Shown: in pieces, positions 20,523-31,534 of the stretch
Position numbering within the stretch: position 1 is the stretch's first letter
How the letters are laid out: every line of letters begins with the position of its first letter
Assembly (NCBI RefSeq): GCF_001613445.1
Contig: NZ_BDCJ01000010.1
Coordinates: forward strand, 1 to 64,000
Length of the DNA: 64,000 nucleotides
Source: Nocardia grenadensis NBRC 108939
Lineage (GTDB): Bacteria; Actinomycetota; Actinomycetes; Mycobacteriales; Mycobacteriaceae
Reading direction: 5' to 3'
Notes under the pieces: generated by a model
Seen by the model: only the letters and a program-made list of their open reading frames with translations
Database searches by the model: none
Told to the model about the DNA's origin: nothing
Program-made: the position numbers and the translations under genes

Positions 20523-20907
20523 GAGCTCTCGCCTTCCTTCGATCCAAAGTCTGTCGTTTTCGGATGCCCGATATCGTTCCGCGCGATCACTATCCGCGGA
20601 CCACGATCCGAGCAAACCCTGAACCTCAACCATAGGGTTGGAGTTATGTCAAGTATCCGACTGGTGCGGAACGCTATTCGCCGCCGTCGCGATCCGCTCG
20701 CAGGCGCGCCGAGACGATAACCAGTTTCTTCGGCGAACTTCCTTCTACCAAGGCGGTACGCGACGTATCGTGAACGGTTGCCCAGCGGCCCGCGCCCACA
20801 TCGTGGGACGCCCCCGGCTCCCGCCACATGCGGTCTCCGGGTGAGCGTCCGGGGCCGAGGCGGAGCTGCGTACCGAACAGGGTCGAACCGAACAAGATTG
20901 CTGGGAA
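20523..20907 (-). promoter_or_regulatory. ftsQ-ftsZ intergenic region, probable ftsZ promoter
   Basis: A 385-base gap without a credible gene, in a cluster where genes otherwise nearly touch. On the minus strand TTGACA (20652-20647) is followed by TAACTCCAACCCTATGGTTG, containing the inverted repeat CAACC/GGTTG. The spacing from TTGACA to TATGGT is only 12 bases, so the exact -10 is unclear. A dedicated ftsZ promoter in this gap is usual in Actinobacteria. Confidence 0.5.
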
Positions 20908-21600
20908 TCATTTTACCGTGACCAGACTGGGACTCGAGACGTCGAACACGGTTCCCGGCTGAGTGAGCAGCGGCAGCACCACCGCCGATTTGCGTTCGCC
21001 GTCCTCGCTGTTGCCCCACAGTACCGTGCGACCGTCGCGCAATGTCAGGGAAATATCCGACGCGCCCGCGGCACGGATGGTTTTCACCTGCACCTCCAGC
21101 GCCGGCGGCAGCACCCGGGCCACGGCGACCGCGGACCGGGTGAGCTCGTCGGTACTGCTCGGCCGGGCGGTGACCAACTGCGGCACCCCGATCGGCGCGG
21201 GCTCGATCGCGTACTCGATACCGCCGGCGTCCAGCAGATGCGCGCCCTCGGGAGAGTCGTAGTACAGCACCGGGGTTCGCGGCTCGATCCGCACCCGCAC
21301 GGTCGACGGCAGCACCCGCTGCACCCGGGCGCTGCGGACCTTCGGGATGGTCGCCACCCGCGCGGCCATCGCCGCGGTATCGATCCGCAGGATCGAACCG
21401 GTCTCGGGGACCTGGAGCAGTTCGCGGATCTGTTCCGCCGGGATCTCGCCCGCTCCGTCGATCCGTACCTCGCGGACCGAGAGCAGCGGCGAGAACCAGG
21501 CGAGCGCGGCCAGTGTGATCACCAGGGCGAGGGCGGGCAACGCCCACAGCCGGAAACGCCGCAATCCGCCCACCCCGAATCGTCGCGTTCCGGCCCGCAC
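20908..21600 (-). CDS. ftsQ: Cell-division protein FtsQ
   Basis: A 230-residue bitopic membrane protein of the divisome. One N-terminal transmembrane segment (LWALPALALVITLAALAWF) is followed by a POTRA domain starting LSVREVRIDGAGEIPAEQI, then the FtsQ beta domain with VRIEPRTPVLYYD. It bridges early and late division proteins through FtsB/FtsL. GTG start at 21600 with GAGG upstream, 6 bases after murC. Confidence 0.92.
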   Translation of the reverse strand: MRAGTRRFGVGGLRRFRLWALPALALVITLAALAWFSPLLSVREVRIDGAGEIPAEQIRELLQVPETGSILRIDTAAMAARVATIPKVRSARVQRVLPSTVRVRIEPRTPVLYYDSPEGAHLLDAGGIEYAIEPAPIGVPQLVTARPSSTDELTRSAVAVARVLPPALEVQVKTIRAAGASDISLTLRDGRTVLWGNSEDGERKSAVVLPLLTQPGTVFDVSSPSLVTVK

Positions 21601-21606
21601 CCCGCC

Positions 21607-23118
21607 TCACCGCCCGTACTGCGGACGCGCGCGTAGTCCGTCCAGGACCTGGCTGCCGAGCATGGTGACATCGCCGGCGCCCATGGTGATCACGACATCA
21701 CCGGGCTGGGCGAGACCCGCGACCTGGCGGCCCACCCGCGACATATCGGGTTGGTAGTGCACGGGTTTGTGCACCGCCTGCGCGACCAGCGCGCCGTTGA
21801 CCCCGGGCAGTGGCTCTTCACGCGCCCCGTAGACATCGAGCACCACCACTTCGTCGGCCAGATCGAGGGCCGCGCCGAATTCGGCGGCGAAGGTCGCGGT
21901 GCGACTGTAGAGATGCGGCTGGAAGACCACGATCACCCGGCCCCGACGGGCCAGCGCGCCATCGCGCGCCTCCTGCTCCACCAGTTCGGCGGCGGCCCCG
22001 AGTACCGCCCGGACCTCGGTGGGATGGTGGGCATAGTCGTCGAAGACCCGCACCCGGTTCTCGCGGCCCACGAACTGGAAGCGGCGGTGGACACCACCGA
22101 AACCCTCCAGCCCCTGGATGATCTCGTCCACGTCGGCGCCGGCGGCCCGCGCGGTCAGCAGCGCGGCCAGCGCGTTGAGCGCCATATGCCGACCGGGCAC
22201 GGACAACCGCAGGGTGCGCGGGGCGGGTTCGTCGGCGAGCTGGAAGTGAGCGATACCGCCGACATCCCGCGGTTCCCAGCTGTGCAGCCGCACCCCGACC
22301 GGAACCGGCGCGTCGGGCAACTCCCCGGTGCCGTACCCGAGGACCCGCACGCCGCGGTCGGCCAGCCGCTGCCCGGTGCGCTCGGCGAGCTCCCGGGCGC
22401 CGGGGTCGTCCAGGCACACCACCAGCAGTCCGCCGTCGGCGAGGCGATCGGTGAAATCGTCGAACACCTGCACGTAGGCGGCGTCGGAACCGAAAAAATC
22501 CAGGTGGTCGGATTCGATATTGGTGACCACCGCGACATCCGGGTCGTACTGTAGGAGGGAGCCGTCGCTCTCGTCCGCTTCGGCGACGAAGATATCGCCG
22601 CTGCCGTGATGGGCGTTGGTGCCCGCCTCGTTGAGTTCACCACCCACCGCGAACGACGGGTCCAGCCCGCAGTGCTGCAGGGAGACGATGAGCATCGACG
22701 TGGTGGAGGTTTTCCCGTGCGTCCCCGAGACGAGCAGCGTGCGATGCCCGCTCATCAGCGCCGCCAGCACGGTCGGCCGCAGCAGCACCGGGATCTCGCG
22801 TCGGTGCGCCTCCACCAGTTCGGGGTTGGTCTTGGGGATGGCCGCGTAGGTCGTCACCACCACCGTCGGCCCGCCGGGCAGCAGATCCAGCGCACCGGCG
22901 TCGTGCCCGATCCGCACCTGGGCGCCCCGGGCCCGCAGGGCGAGGACACCGCGGCTCTCCTTGGCATCGGAGCCGGAGACCTCGCCACCGCGCGACAGCA
23001 GGATGCGGGCGATCCCCGACATGCCGGCGCCGCCGATACCGACCATATGCACCCGGGCCAACTCCGGCGGCAGCGCGCCGGGACCGGTCTCCGGTGCGGT
23101 CATCTGCTCCCCGCTCAC
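21607..23118 (-). CDS. murC: UDP-N-acetylmuramate--L-alanine ligase
   Basis: A 503-residue ATP-dependent ligase that adds L-Ala to UDP-MurNAc, the first step of stem-peptide synthesis. It shows [14 protein letters not shown] at the N-terminus, the P-loop [12 protein letters not shown], and the Mur ligase region AEADESDGS followed by [10 protein letters not shown]. The GTG at 23118 overlaps the murG stop as GTGA, indicating coupling; ATG at 23103 is an alternative. Confidence 0.96.
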   Translation of the reverse strand: MSGEQMTAPETGPGALPPELARVHMVGIGGAGMSGIARILLSRGGEVSGSDAKESRGVLALRARGAQVRIGHDAGALDLLPGGPTVVVTTYAAIPKTNPELVEAHRREIPVLLRPTVLAALMSGHRTLLVSGTHGKTSTTSMLIVSLQHCGLDPSFAVGGELNEAGTNAHHGSGDIFVAEADESDGSLLQYDPDVAVVTNIESDHLDFFGSDAAYVQVFDDFTDRLADGGLLVVCLDDPGARELAERTGQRLADRGVRVLGYGTGELPDAPVPVGVRLHSWEPRDVGGIAHFQLADEPAPRTLRLSVPGRHMALNALAALLTARAAGADVDEIIQGLEGFGGVHRRFQFVGRENRVRVFDDYAHHPTEVRAVLGAAAELVEQEARDGALARRGRVIVVFQPHLYSRTATFAAEFGAALDLADEVVVLDVYGAREEPLPGVNGALVAQAVHKPVHYQPDMSRVGRQVAGLAQPGDVVITMGAGDVTMLGSQVLDGLRARPQYGR

Positions 23119-24260
23119 CGGCCCGCCGCCCGCAGCACGATCCGGGCGACCTCGTCGGCGGCATCGCGATGGCCGGCGCCGGCGGCGGCACGGCCCATCT
23201 CGGCTATGCGTGCTGGATCCGTGAGCAGCGGTATCACCTCGTCGATCACATATTTCGGGGACAGTTCGGGGTCGGCAACGATTCTGCCACCACCGGCCGC
23301 GACGACGGGCCGGGCATTGAGTTCCTGTTCACCGTTTCCGTGCGGCAGTGGTACGTAGATCGCGGGCAATCCCACCGCCGATACCTCGGCGACGGTCATC
23401 GCCCCGGACCGGCAGACCACCGCGTCGGCGGCGGCGTAGGCGAGATCCATCCGCGACAGGTAGGGCACCGCCACATAGGGCGCGGCGGGATCTACCGATC
23501 CGATATCCAGCGTGTTCTTGGGACCGTGGGCGTGCAGGACGGAGATACCGGCCGCGGCCAGTTGCGGGGCCGCGCCCGAGATCGCGTCGTTGAGCGACCG
23601 CGCCCCCTGGGAACCGCCGAACACCAGGAGCACCGGACCGGTCGCGGGCAGCCCGAAATGCTCCCGCGCCTGCGCCCGCAGCCCGGCCCGGTCGAGTGAA
23701 GTGATCGCGGCCCGTACCGGGATGCCGACAATCTCGGCGTCGAGCCCGGAATCCGGTACCGCGGCCAGTACCCGGGTCGCGCGCCGCGCGCCGACCTTGT
23801 TGGCGATACCTGCCTTCGCGTTGGCCTCGTGCACCACCACCGGCACCGCGCGCCGCCGCCGCAGGGCCCCGCGGCCCGCGGCGAGATAGGCGGGCAATGC
23901 CACATAACCACCGAACCCGACGATCACATCCGCCTCGACCGCGTCGATGATCTCGCGGGTACGGCGTACCGAGGCCCGGACCCGGCCGGGCAGCCGCAGC
24001 AGATCCGCACTGGGTTTGCGCGGCAACGGCACCGGCGGGATCAGTTCGAGCGGGTATCCCCGTTCGGGTACCAGGGTCGTTTCCAGTCCGCGCGCGGTGC
24101 CGAGCGCGGTCACCCGGATCCCGGGATCCAGTCGCCGCAACGCGTCGGCGACGGCCAGGGCCGGTTCGATATGCCCGGCCGTACCGCCACCGGCGACGAT
24201 CACCGATATCCCGTCCGTGCGCGATGCCGTGTGCTCGCCTGCGGACTGAGGTGCGCTCAC
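23115..24260 (-). CDS. murG: UDP-GlcNAc:lipid I GlcNAc transferase
   Basis: A 381-residue GT28 glycosyltransferase that converts lipid I to lipid II at the inner membrane face. The donor-binding glycine motif [20 protein letters not shown] is at the N-terminus, and the second conserved region has [14 protein letters not shown]. The acceptor-side [16 protein letters not shown] is also present. GTG start at 24260 overlaps the ftsW stop by 4 bp, and its own stop overlaps murC by 4 bp. Confidence 0.96.
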   Translation of the reverse strand: MSAPQSAGEHTASRTDGISVIVAGGGTAGHIEPALAVADALRRLDPGIRVTALGTARGLETTLVPERGYPLELIPPVPLPRKPSADLLRLPGRVRASVRRTREIIDAVEADVIVGFGGYVALPAYLAAGRGALRRRRAVPVVVHEANAKAGIANKVGARRATRVLAAVPDSGLDAEIVGIPVRAAITSLDRAGLRAQAREHFGLPATGPVLLVFGGSQGARSLNDAISGAAPQLAAAGISVLHAHGPKNTLDIGSVDPAAPYVAVPYLSRMDLAYAAADAVVCRSGAMTVAEVSAVGLPAIYVPLPHGNGEQELNARPVVAAGGGRIVADPELSPKYVIDEVIPLLTDPARIAEMGRAAAGAGHRDAADEVARIVLRAAGR

Positions 24261-25693
24261 CTGTTTCTTCCCCGTTCTCGTGCGTGTGTCACCGAATAGC
24301 TGGGTTCCCAGGCCCGGGTGGCCCGCAGGGTGTCGGTACCGCGGCTGTTGGCGCGCGGCCGGGCCCGTACGGGCTCGTCCCGCGGCTCGGTGCGGGCCGG
24401 GCGGCGCGCCGGGCCCCGGTCACGGCCGGCCGCGGCGCGGGCCCGCACCGGATGGTAGACCTCCGGTTTCGGCAGTCGCAGCAGGCGACTGACCCGCCCG
24501 TCCTGTCCGGCGTGCAGGGCCGCCACCGCCTCGGGTTCGTGCCGGGCCGCGTTGGCGATGATGCCGAACATGAACAGGGTCAGTGCCAGCGACGAACCGC
24601 CCGCCGAGACCAGCGGCAACTGCAGTCCGGTGACCGGCAGCAGACCCACCACGTAACCGATGTTGATCAGTGCCTGCCCGGTGATCCAGGTGGTGGCGGT
24701 CGCGGTGAGCAGACGCAGGAAGGGGTCCACCGAGCGGGCGGCGATCCGCAGACCGGCGTAGACGAACAGCGCGAACAGGCCCAGCACGAGCGCGCAGCCA
24801 AGGAACCCGAGTTCCTCGCCGATGATGGCGAAGATGAAGTCGTTGTGCGAGTTGGGCAAATAGCTCCATTTGGCCCGGCTCTGCCCGAGCCCGCGACCCC
24901 ACAGACCGCCGTCGGCCAGCGAGTACATCGCCTGGCGGGCCTGATAGTTGATGCCCTGGGGGTCGTCGGCGGGATTGAAGAAGGCGCGCATCCGGTCGGA
25001 GCGGTAGCCCGCCGAGAGCGCGAGCGCGAGGGCGGCGATGGCGCCCGAGGCGAGGATGGCCACGAACAGTCGCACCGGCAGGCCGCCGAACCACAGCAGC
25101 GCCAGCAGGACGATCCCGAGGGCGATGGTGGTGGACAGGTTCGGCTGCAGCACGATCAACAGGCACACCAGCAGGCCGGCCGGAACCAGCGGCACCAGCA
25201 GATTCTTCAAACCACCCGGATCGTTGGCCGCCCGCCCCGCGGCGCGCCGCGAGATCAGCAGGTGCGCGCCCCACACCACGAACGTCACCTTCACCAGCTC
25301 CGAGGGCTGGATCGAGAACAACCCCAGATCGATCCAGCGGCGGGCGCCGTTGACCGTACTGCCGACCCCCGGGATCAATACGAGGACCAGCAGCAGTACC
25401 GATATCGCGAACACCGGGAAGGACAGCTGACGCAGCCGCCGGAACGGTATCCGCAGCGCGAGATAGAACAGCACCGCGCCGACCATCGCGTACATCATCT
25501 GTTGTACGAACAGCGAATACGCCGACCCGCCGTCGGCGTAGGACTCCACACTGGAGGCCGACAACACCATCACCAGACCCAGCACGGTGAGCAGGGTGGC
25601 GATGGTGACGACCAGATGGAACGAGGCCAGCGGCCGCGCCAGCCAGGCGCCGAATCGGCCCACCTGTACCTGTCGCGTGCCGCGCGGTCTCAT
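24257..25693 (-). CDS. ftsW: SEDS-family peptidoglycan polymerase FtsW
   Basis: A 478-residue polytopic membrane protein that polymerises septal glycan together with its PBP partner. Conserved SEDS motifs include [19 protein letters not shown], the loop [15 protein letters not shown], and [10 protein letters not shown] near the end. A basic Arg-rich tail of about 80 residues follows the last membrane segment, typical of actinobacterial FtsW, which binds FtsZ through this tail. ATG start overlaps the murD stop as ATGA. Confidence 0.95.
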   Translation of the reverse strand: MRPRGTRQVQVGRFGAWLARPLASFHLVVTIATLLTVLGLVMVLSASSVESYADGGSAYSLFVQQMMYAMVGAVLFYLALRIPFRRLRQLSFPVFAISVLLLVLVLIPGVGSTVNGARRWIDLGLFSIQPSELVKVTFVVWGAHLLISRRAAGRAANDPGGLKNLLVPLVPAGLLVCLLIVLQPNLSTTIALGIVLLALLWFGGLPVRLFVAILASGAIAALALALSAGYRSDRMRAFFNPADDPQGINYQARQAMYSLADGGLWGRGLGQSRAKWSYLPNSHNDFIFAIIGEELGFLGCALVLGLFALFVYAGLRIAARSVDPFLRLLTATATTWITGQALINIGYVVGLLPVTGLQLPLVSAGGSSLALTLFMFGIIANAARHEPEAVAALHAGQDGRVSRLLRLPKPEVYHPVRARAAAGRDRGPARRPARTEPRDEPVRARPRANSRGTDTLRATRAWEPSYSVTHARERGRNR

Positions 25694-27198
25694 AACCGCC
25701 GCCCGAGGTCCTCGTCCTTCAGGTCCTCCACCGCACCGGCGAAGCTGCGGCCCCGGTGGGTGTAGTCGGTGAACATGTCCAGCGATGCCGCCGCGGGCGC
25801 GAGCAAGACGGTATCGCCGGGTCCGGCGAACGCCGCCGCCTCCCGCACCGCACGCTCCATCACCGCGTCGGCGATATCGGTATTGCGGGTCCCGGTGATC
25901 GCTTCGTCCATGACTGCCTGCCCCATACCGGCATGATCCCGCGTATCCAACTCGACCACGGGGACTTCCGGCGCGTGTCGCGCCAGCGCGGCCGCGATCA
26001 CCGGGGCGTCGGCACCGAACAACACGACGGCGACCAGCCGCTCGGCGACCTCCTCCACCAGATCCTCGACACCGGCACCCTTGAGCTGGCCGCCGGCGAT
26101 CCAGACGACATGCTGATGGCCCAAAATCGACGACCGCGCGGCATGCGGGTTGGTGGCCTTGGAATCGTCGACGAACTCGACGCCGCCCAGTTCACGCACC
26201 AGCGCCGACCGGTGCGGGCCGACCTTGTGCTCGATCAGGCCCTCCCGGACGAACTGCGGCGCCACATCGATGGCCCGGGTCAGCGCGGCCGCGGCCAGGG
26301 CGTCGGCGACACCGGCCGGGCCGGGCGGGCTGATCTCCTTGGCCTCGGCCAGGATCGCCGCCTTGGTGAAGGCCCGGTCCAGCAGTTTGCCGTCGACCAC
26401 GCCGAGCTCACCGTCGGCCGGAACACCGATCCGGAACCCGATCGTGCGGCGCGCCTTCGAGCGGCGGGCCAGGCGGGCGGCCACCGGGTCGTCGAGTCCG
26501 ACCACCCCGACCCGCCCCAGCAGGGCCCGCGATTTGGCGGCGGCGTAAGCGTCGAGCCCACCGTGCCAGTCCAGATGGTCCTCGGCCACGTTCAGCACCA
26601 CCCCGGCCTCCGGTCGTACCGACGGCGCCCAGTGCAGCTGGAACGACGACAACTCCACCGCCAGCACCTGCGGTCCCGGATTGCGGCGCAAGGCGTCCAG
26701 GATCGGCAGTCCGATATTGCCGCAGGCGACACTGGGGATACCGGCGGCCCGCAGAATGGAATGGGTCATCTGCGTGGTCGTGGTCTTCCCGTTGGTCCCG
26801 GTCACCACCAGCCATTTGCGGACCGGACCGTAGATCCGGGCCTGATCGACCCACCACGCGAATTCGACATCGCCCCAGACCGGGATACCCTCGGACACCG
26901 CCGAGGCCAGCACCGGGGAGTCCGGCCGCCAGCCCGGACTGGTGATCACCAGCGCGAACCGCGACCAGTCGGTGTTCTCCATTTCGGCCGCGGGCGCGAT
27001 ATCCAGCCCCAGTCCGGCGGCTTCGGCCAGAGCCGCGGCGCCGCTGTCGGTCACCACGGGCCGGGCGCCGATATCGCGCAGCGGCGTGACCAGCGAACGA
27101 CCCGAAACACCCCAACCGGCGACCAGCACCTCGCGGCCGCGCAGGAATTCCAGCATCGGGCCCGGCGAACGCAGGGCCCTGGGCGTATGTTCCTCCAT
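25690..27198 (-). CDS. murD: UDP-N-acetylmuramoyl-L-alanine--D-glutamate ligase
   Basis: A 502-residue Mur ligase adding D-Glu to UDP-MurNAc-L-Ala. It has LVAGWGVSGRSL at the N-terminus, the P-loop VTGTNGKTTTTQ, AEDHLDWHGG, and VEFVDDSKATN with HAARSSI. A TTG six bases further upstream (27204) is an alternative start. The last codon before the stop is the rare leucine TTA; its final A is shared with the ATG of ftsW in the ATGA overlap. It begins 7 bases after mraY ends. Confidence 0.95.
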   Translation of the reverse strand: MEEHTPRALRSPGPMLEFLRGREVLVAGWGVSGRSLVTPLRDIGARPVVTDSGAAALAEAAGLGLDIAPAAEMENTDWSRFALVITSPGWRPDSPVLASAVSEGIPVWGDVEFAWWVDQARIYGPVRKWLVVTGTNGKTTTTQMTHSILRAAGIPSVACGNIGLPILDALRRNPGPQVLAVELSSFQLHWAPSVRPEAGVVLNVAEDHLDWHGGLDAYAAAKSRALLGRVGVVGLDDPVAARLARRSKARRTIGFRIGVPADGELGVVDGKLLDRAFTKAAILAEAKEISPPGPAGVADALAAAALTRAIDVAPQFVREGLIEHKVGPHRSALVRELGGVEFVDDSKATNPHAARSSILGHQHVVWIAGGQLKGAGVEDLVEEVAERLVAVVLFGADAPVIAAALARHAPEVPVVELDTRDHAGMGQAVMDEAITGTRNTDIADAVMERAVREAAAFAGPGDTVLLAPAAASLDMFTDYTHRGRSFAGAVEDLKDEDLGRRL

Positions 27199-27205
27199 CG
27201 TCAAC

Positions 27206-28282
27206 TCACCCGACCGCGGAGAGATATTCGCTGTAGAACAGGGAGAGTCCAGCGGCCGAGGCCATCGCGGCCAGTAACCAGAACCGGATGATCACCGTGG
27301 TCTCCGCCCATTTGCTCAATTCGAAATGGTGGTGGAACGGCGCCATCTTGAACAGCCGGTTGCGAGTGGTCCGGAACACCGCCACCTGCAGCACCACCGA
27401 CGCCGCCTCGGCGACGAACAGCGCACCGATGACCACCATCAGCAGTTCGGTGCGGGTGGTGATGGACAGCCCGGCGAGCAGCCCGCCCAGGGCCAGCGAT
27501 CCGGTATCACCCATGAAGATCTTGGCGGGCGCGGCATTCCACCACAGGAATCCGATGCACGCCGCGGTGCCGGCCGCGCAGACCAGGGCCAGATCCAGTG
27601 GGTCGCGGACGTTGTAGCAGCCGGTCTCGGGTTTGGTCTCGCACGAGTGGTAGTACTGCCAGAACGTGATGACGACGTAGCCGCCGAGCACCAGGCTCAT
27701 CGACCCCGCGGCCAGACCGTCCAGGCCGTCGGTGAGGTTCACCGCGTTCGACCAGGCCACCACGATGAGGCAGACGAAGGCCAGGAATACGACCACGCTC
27801 ATCGAGACGGTGTTGATATCGCGCACGTACGACAGCTGCCGGCTCGCCGGGGACAGTCCGCTGCCACCCGGGAACTGCAGCGCCAGCACACCGAACACCA
27901 CTGCCGCCGTGATCTGGCCCAGGTATTTGCCCGCGGCCGTGAGCCCGAGATTGCGCCCCTTGCGGATCTTGATGAAATCGTCGATGAACCCGACCACGCC
28001 CAGCGCGGTGGCCAGGCCCAGGACCAGCAGCGCGGAGGCGGTGGGACCTTCGGCCTCGTAACCGATTCCGATCAGATGGGAGCCGAGATACCCCGCCCAC
28101 ATGCCGATGATGATCGCCACGCCGCCCATGGTGGGAGTACCGCGTTTGGACTGATGGCTGGCCGGTCCGTCGACCCGGATCTCCTGCCCGAAACCCTGCC
28201 GGGCGAATATCCGGATCAGTAGCGGCGTCAACAGGATCGACACCGTCAGTGCGATCGCCGCCGCGAACAAGATCTGTCTCAT
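27206..28282 (-). CDS. mraY: Phospho-MurNAc-pentapeptide translocase
   Basis: A 358-residue, roughly ten-pass membrane enzyme that transfers phospho-MurNAc-pentapeptide to undecaprenyl phosphate to make lipid I. Catalytic aspartates are visible in [17 protein letters not shown] and [10 protein letters not shown], and the late cytoplasmic loop has [14 protein letters not shown] and FHHHFE. The ATG at 28282 overlaps the murF stop by 4 bp. Confidence 0.96.
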   Translation of the reverse strand: MRQILFAAAIALTVSILLTPLLIRIFARQGFGQEIRVDGPASHQSKRGTPTMGGVAIIIGMWAGYLGSHLIGIGYEAEGPTASALLVLGLATALGVVGFIDDFIKIRKGRNLGLTAAGKYLGQITAAVVFGVLALQFPGGSGLSPASRQLSYVRDINTVSMSVVVFLAFVCLIVVAWSNAVNLTDGLDGLAAGSMSLVLGGYVVITFWQYYHSCETKPETGCYNVRDPLDLALVCAAGTAACIGFLWWNAAPAKIFMGDTGSLALGGLLAGLSITTRTELLMVVIGALFVAEAASVVLQVAVFRTTRNRLFKMAPFHHHFELSKWAETTVIIRFWLLAAMASAAGLSLFYSEYLSAVG

Positions 28283-29832
28283 CGCACTGCCTCCGTGCTC
28301 ACCCCGTCGGCGGCGCCGGCGCCGCCGGATGCCGGTGTGCCGGCACCCGTGTTCTGCTCACCCTCGGCCAGCAGTTGTTCGGCGACCGCCCACAGGCCGA
28401 CCGATTGCGATGCCTTCACCAGCACCACGTCACCCGCGCCGACTTCGGCGGCGAGCAACTCCACGGCCGCTTCGATATCCGGGACGAGCACCGATTCCTC
28501 ACCCCATGAGCCTTCCATGACCGCTCCCTGGTGCATGCCCCGGGAGGGTCGTCCGGTCCCGACCACGATGAGCCGGTCCACATCCAAGCGGACCGCGAGG
28601 CGGCCGATCCCGTCGTGTTCCACCACCGACTCCGGGCCGAGTTCGGCCATTTCGCCGAGGACGGCCCAGCTCCGCCGGGGGGTGTCGCCCGTCCGGGCCA
28701 TGGTGACCAGCGCTTTGAGCGCGGCCCGCATGGAATCCGGGTTGGCGTTGTAGGAGTCGTTGATCACCGTGACCCCGGCGGCGCTGGTGCGTACGTCCAT
28801 ACGACGCGCCGACGCCGCGCGGGCGTCGGTGAGCGCGGTGACGAGGGTGTCGAGGTCGGCGCCGCACTCCAGGGCCACCGCGGCGGCCGACAGCGCGTTA
28901 CCGACCTGGTGTTCCCCGTGCACGGCCAGGGTGACCGGACGGGCGCCGAGCGGGGTGTGCAGTGTGAACGACGCCCTGGCCTGCTCGTCCAGAGTGATTG
29001 CGCCGGCCCGGATCTGCGCGCCGGCGGCGTGCCCGACGGTTACCACGCGGGCCGCCGTACGCGCGGCCATCGCGCTGACTTTCGGATCGTCGGCGTTCAG
29101 CACGGCCAGACCGGTTTCGGGCAGCGCCTCCACGAGTTCACCCTTGGTCTGCGCGATCGCCTCGCGACTACCGAATTCGCCTAGATGCGCCGTACCCACA
29201 TTGAGGACCACCCCGATACTCGGGGGCGCCACCCGGGCCAGCGCGGCGATATGCCCGGGCCCGCGCGCCGACATCTCCAGTACCAGGAACCGGGTGTCCG
29301 GACCGGCACGCAGGGCGGTCCAGGGATGCCCGAGTTCGTTGTTGAAGGAGCCGGGTGGGGCCACCACCGGTCCCAGCGGTGCGAGCACCGCCGCCAGCAG
29401 GTCCTTGGTGGAGGTCTTACCCGAGGATCCGGTGACGCCGACCACGGTCAGCCCCCCGGCCGCGACCAGCCGCGACACGCTCTCCCGGGCCAGCGCGGCC
29501 AGCGCGGTCAGCACCGCGGCGCCGGCGCCGGTCGAATCATGGCTCAGCGCGAGCGCGCTCGACGGCACCGATCCCGGCGCGGGAGGCACGACGATGGCCG
29601 GCACGCCGACCGGGCGGGCGGCCAGTACGGCAACCGCGCCGGCCTCGATCGCGGCGGCCGCGTAGTCGTGGCCGTCGACGCGCTCGCCCGGGATCGCCAG
29701 GAAGATATCGCCGGGACCGATTCGGCGCGAATCGAATTCGACCGACCCGGTCACCCTCACCTCCGGGTCACCGACGTCGTGCAGCGTTGCGCCCACGACC
29801 TCGGCGATATCCCGCAGTGTCATTTCGATCAT
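28279..29832 (-). CDS. murF: UDP-MurNAc-tripeptide--D-Ala-D-Ala ligase
   Basis: A 517-residue Mur ligase that adds D-Ala-D-Ala, completing the pentapeptide. The N-terminal substrate domain has [19 protein letters not shown], the P-loop is [13 protein letters not shown], and [10 protein letters not shown] and [11 protein letters not shown] are typical of MurF. The ATG at 29832 was chosen because it overlaps the murE stop as ATGA; the frame is open further upstream but inside murE. A short Gly/Ala/Thr-rich tail follows the last domain. Confidence 0.95.
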   Translation of the reverse strand: MIEMTLRDIAEVVGATLHDVGDPEVRVTGSVEFDSRRIGPGDIFLAIPGERVDGHDYAAAAIEAGAVAVLAARPVGVPAIVVPPAPGSVPSSALALSHDSTGAGAAVLTALAALARESVSRLVAAGGLTVVGVTGSSGKTSTKDLLAAVLAPLGPVVAPPGSFNNELGHPWTALRAGPDTRFLVLEMSARGPGHIAALARVAPPSIGVVLNVGTAHLGEFGSREAIAQTKGELVEALPETGLAVLNADDPKVSAMAARTAARVVTVGHAAGAQIRAGAITLDEQARASFTLHTPLGARPVTLAVHGEHQVGNALSAAAVALECGADLDTLVTALTDARAASARRMDVRTSAAGVTVINDSYNANPDSMRAALKALVTMARTGDTPRRSWAVLGEMAELGPESVVEHDGIGRLAVRLDVDRLIVVGTGRPSRGMHQGAVMEGSWGEESVLVPDIEAAVELLAAEVGAGDVVLVKASQSVGLWAVAEQLLAEGEQNTGAGTPASGGAGAADGVSTEAVR

Positions 29833-31445
29833 GAAACTGTCAAGTCCTCCGCGCCCGTCGACCACGAACCGTTGTCCGCGCCCCCGGAACTGTGTCCCAA
29901 TGCCGAATCGATCGCCGCCGCGAGTACCTCGCGGTCGTCGAACGGATACTTCACCCCGTTGATCTCCTGCCCTGCTTCGTGGCCCTTGCCGGCCACCAGC
30001 ACCACATCGCCGGGGTGCGCCCAACCGACCGCGGCCGCGATGGCCGCGGCCCGGTCACCGATATCACGGACCTCGCCACGCTGCTCGTCGGCGACACTCT
30101 GCGCGCCCGCGATAAGCGACGCGCGGATCGCCGCCGGATCCTCGGTCCGTGGGTTGTCGTCGGTGACGATGAGCAGATCCGCGCCGCGGGCCGCGGCCGC
30201 GCCCATCGGGCCGCGTTTACCGGTGTCCCGGTCGCCGCCGGCGCCGACCACCACCGCCAACCGGCCCCGGCTGCCCGCCGTGGCCAGGTGGGTGCGCATC
30301 GTGGCGATCACCGATTCCACGGCGGCGGGTTTGTGGGCGTAGTCCACCAGGGCCAGGAACTCCTGCCCGCGTTCCACCCGCTGCATCCGGCCGGGTACAT
30401 CCACCGTGGCCAGCGCGGGCGCGGCGGTCCCCGGCGCCACTCCGGCGGCCGCGCACACCGCGACCGCGAGCAGACCGTTGGCGACGTTGTAGTCACCGGG
30501 CAGGCGCAGCCGCACCGGCGTCTCGCCGTCCGGTCCGGCCGCGGTGAACTCCTGTTCCCCGCCGTGGGCGCGGGCGGGACCGGCCAGCGACCAGTCCGCC
30601 GGTCCGCTGGTCGCCACTCGGATCGGCGCGTCGAGGCCGTCGGCGAGGCGGCGGCCCCAGGCGTCGTCCACACACACCACGGCGGTACGAGCGGCGACCG
30701 GGGACTCCGGTTCGAACAGCCGGCGCTTGGCGGCGAAATAGTCCTCGAAATCGGCGTGGAAGTCCAGATGGTCCTGCGACAGGTTGGTGAACGCGCCGAC
30801 CGCGAACCGCACCCCGTCCACCCGGCCCAGGGTCAGGGCGTGGCTGGAGACCTCCATCACCACCGCGTCCACACCCTGTTCCACCATCAGCGCGAACATG
30901 GCGTGCAATTGCGGCGCCTCGGGCGTGGTGAGCGCGCTCGGGACCCGGCGGCCCCCGATTCTGGTCTCGATGGTGCCGATCAGGGCGGTGGACAGACCCC
31001 CGGCGGCCAGTCCGGCCTCCACCAGATAGGACGAAGTGGTCTTACCGGAGGTACCGGTGATCCCGATGATCCGTAACCGCTCCGACGGATGACCGTAGAT
31101 CGCCGCGGACAACTCGCCGAGGACGGCGCGCGGGTTCTCCCGCACCAGGACCGGCACCGGCAGGTCACCGGCCAGTTCCGCCCCGGCGGCGTCGGTGAGT
31201 ACGGCGACCGCGCCGCGGGCCACCGCGTCCGCGGCGAACCGGGCGCCGTGCGCCCGGGAGCCGGGTAACGCCGTGAACAGATCACCGGGTAGAACCGCGT
31301 CGGAGCGCTGTTCTATCCCGGTGACGGATAGGTCGGTGGCGACCGGTGGCCGAAGTTCGGCGTCGATCAGATCCAGCAGGTCGGGCAGCGGTGTCGACAG
31401 CGGCCGGGCCGGCCGCAGCGAGGGCTGGCTGGACTGCGCGGGCAC
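29829..31445 (-). CDS. murE: UDP-MurNAc-tripeptide synthetase (meso-DAP adding)
   Basis: A 538-residue Mur ligase. The P-loop is ITGTSGKTTSSYL. The motif DNPRTEDP contains DNPR, which reads meso-diaminopimelate rather than lysine, so this wall has DAP at position 3. SQDHLDFHADFEDYF and DYAHKPAAVESVI are further signatures. The GTG start at 31445 follows GAGAGGA. A gap of 89 bases separates it from pbpB. Confidence 0.96.
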   Translation of the reverse strand: MPAQSSQPSLRPARPLSTPLPDLLDLIDAELRPPVATDLSVTGIEQRSDAVLPGDLFTALPGSRAHGARFAADAVARGAVAVLTDAAGAELAGDLPVPVLVRENPRAVLGELSAAIYGHPSERLRIIGITGTSGKTTSSYLVEAGLAAGGLSTALIGTIETRIGGRRVPSALTTPEAPQLHAMFALMVEQGVDAVVMEVSSHALTLGRVDGVRFAVGAFTNLSQDHLDFHADFEDYFAAKRRLFEPESPVAARTAVVCVDDAWGRRLADGLDAPIRVATSGPADWSLAGPARAHGGEQEFTAAGPDGETPVRLRLPGDYNVANGLLAVAVCAAAGVAPGTAAPALATVDVPGRMQRVERGQEFLALVDYAHKPAAVESVIATMRTHLATAGSRGRLAVVVGAGGDRDTGKRGPMGAAAARGADLLIVTDDNPRTEDPAAIRASLIAGAQSVADEQRGEVRDIGDRAAAIAAAVGWAHPGDVVLVAGKGHEAGQEINGVKYPFDDREVLAAAIDSALGHSSGGADNGSWSTGAEDLTVS

Positions 31446-31534
31446 AGGATTCCTCTCTGCATGATGAAGCGCGGATACGACGACGAGTCAGGTTACCGAC
31501 GCCGGGTCACGGTCGGGTAAGCCGGTTCGCCGAA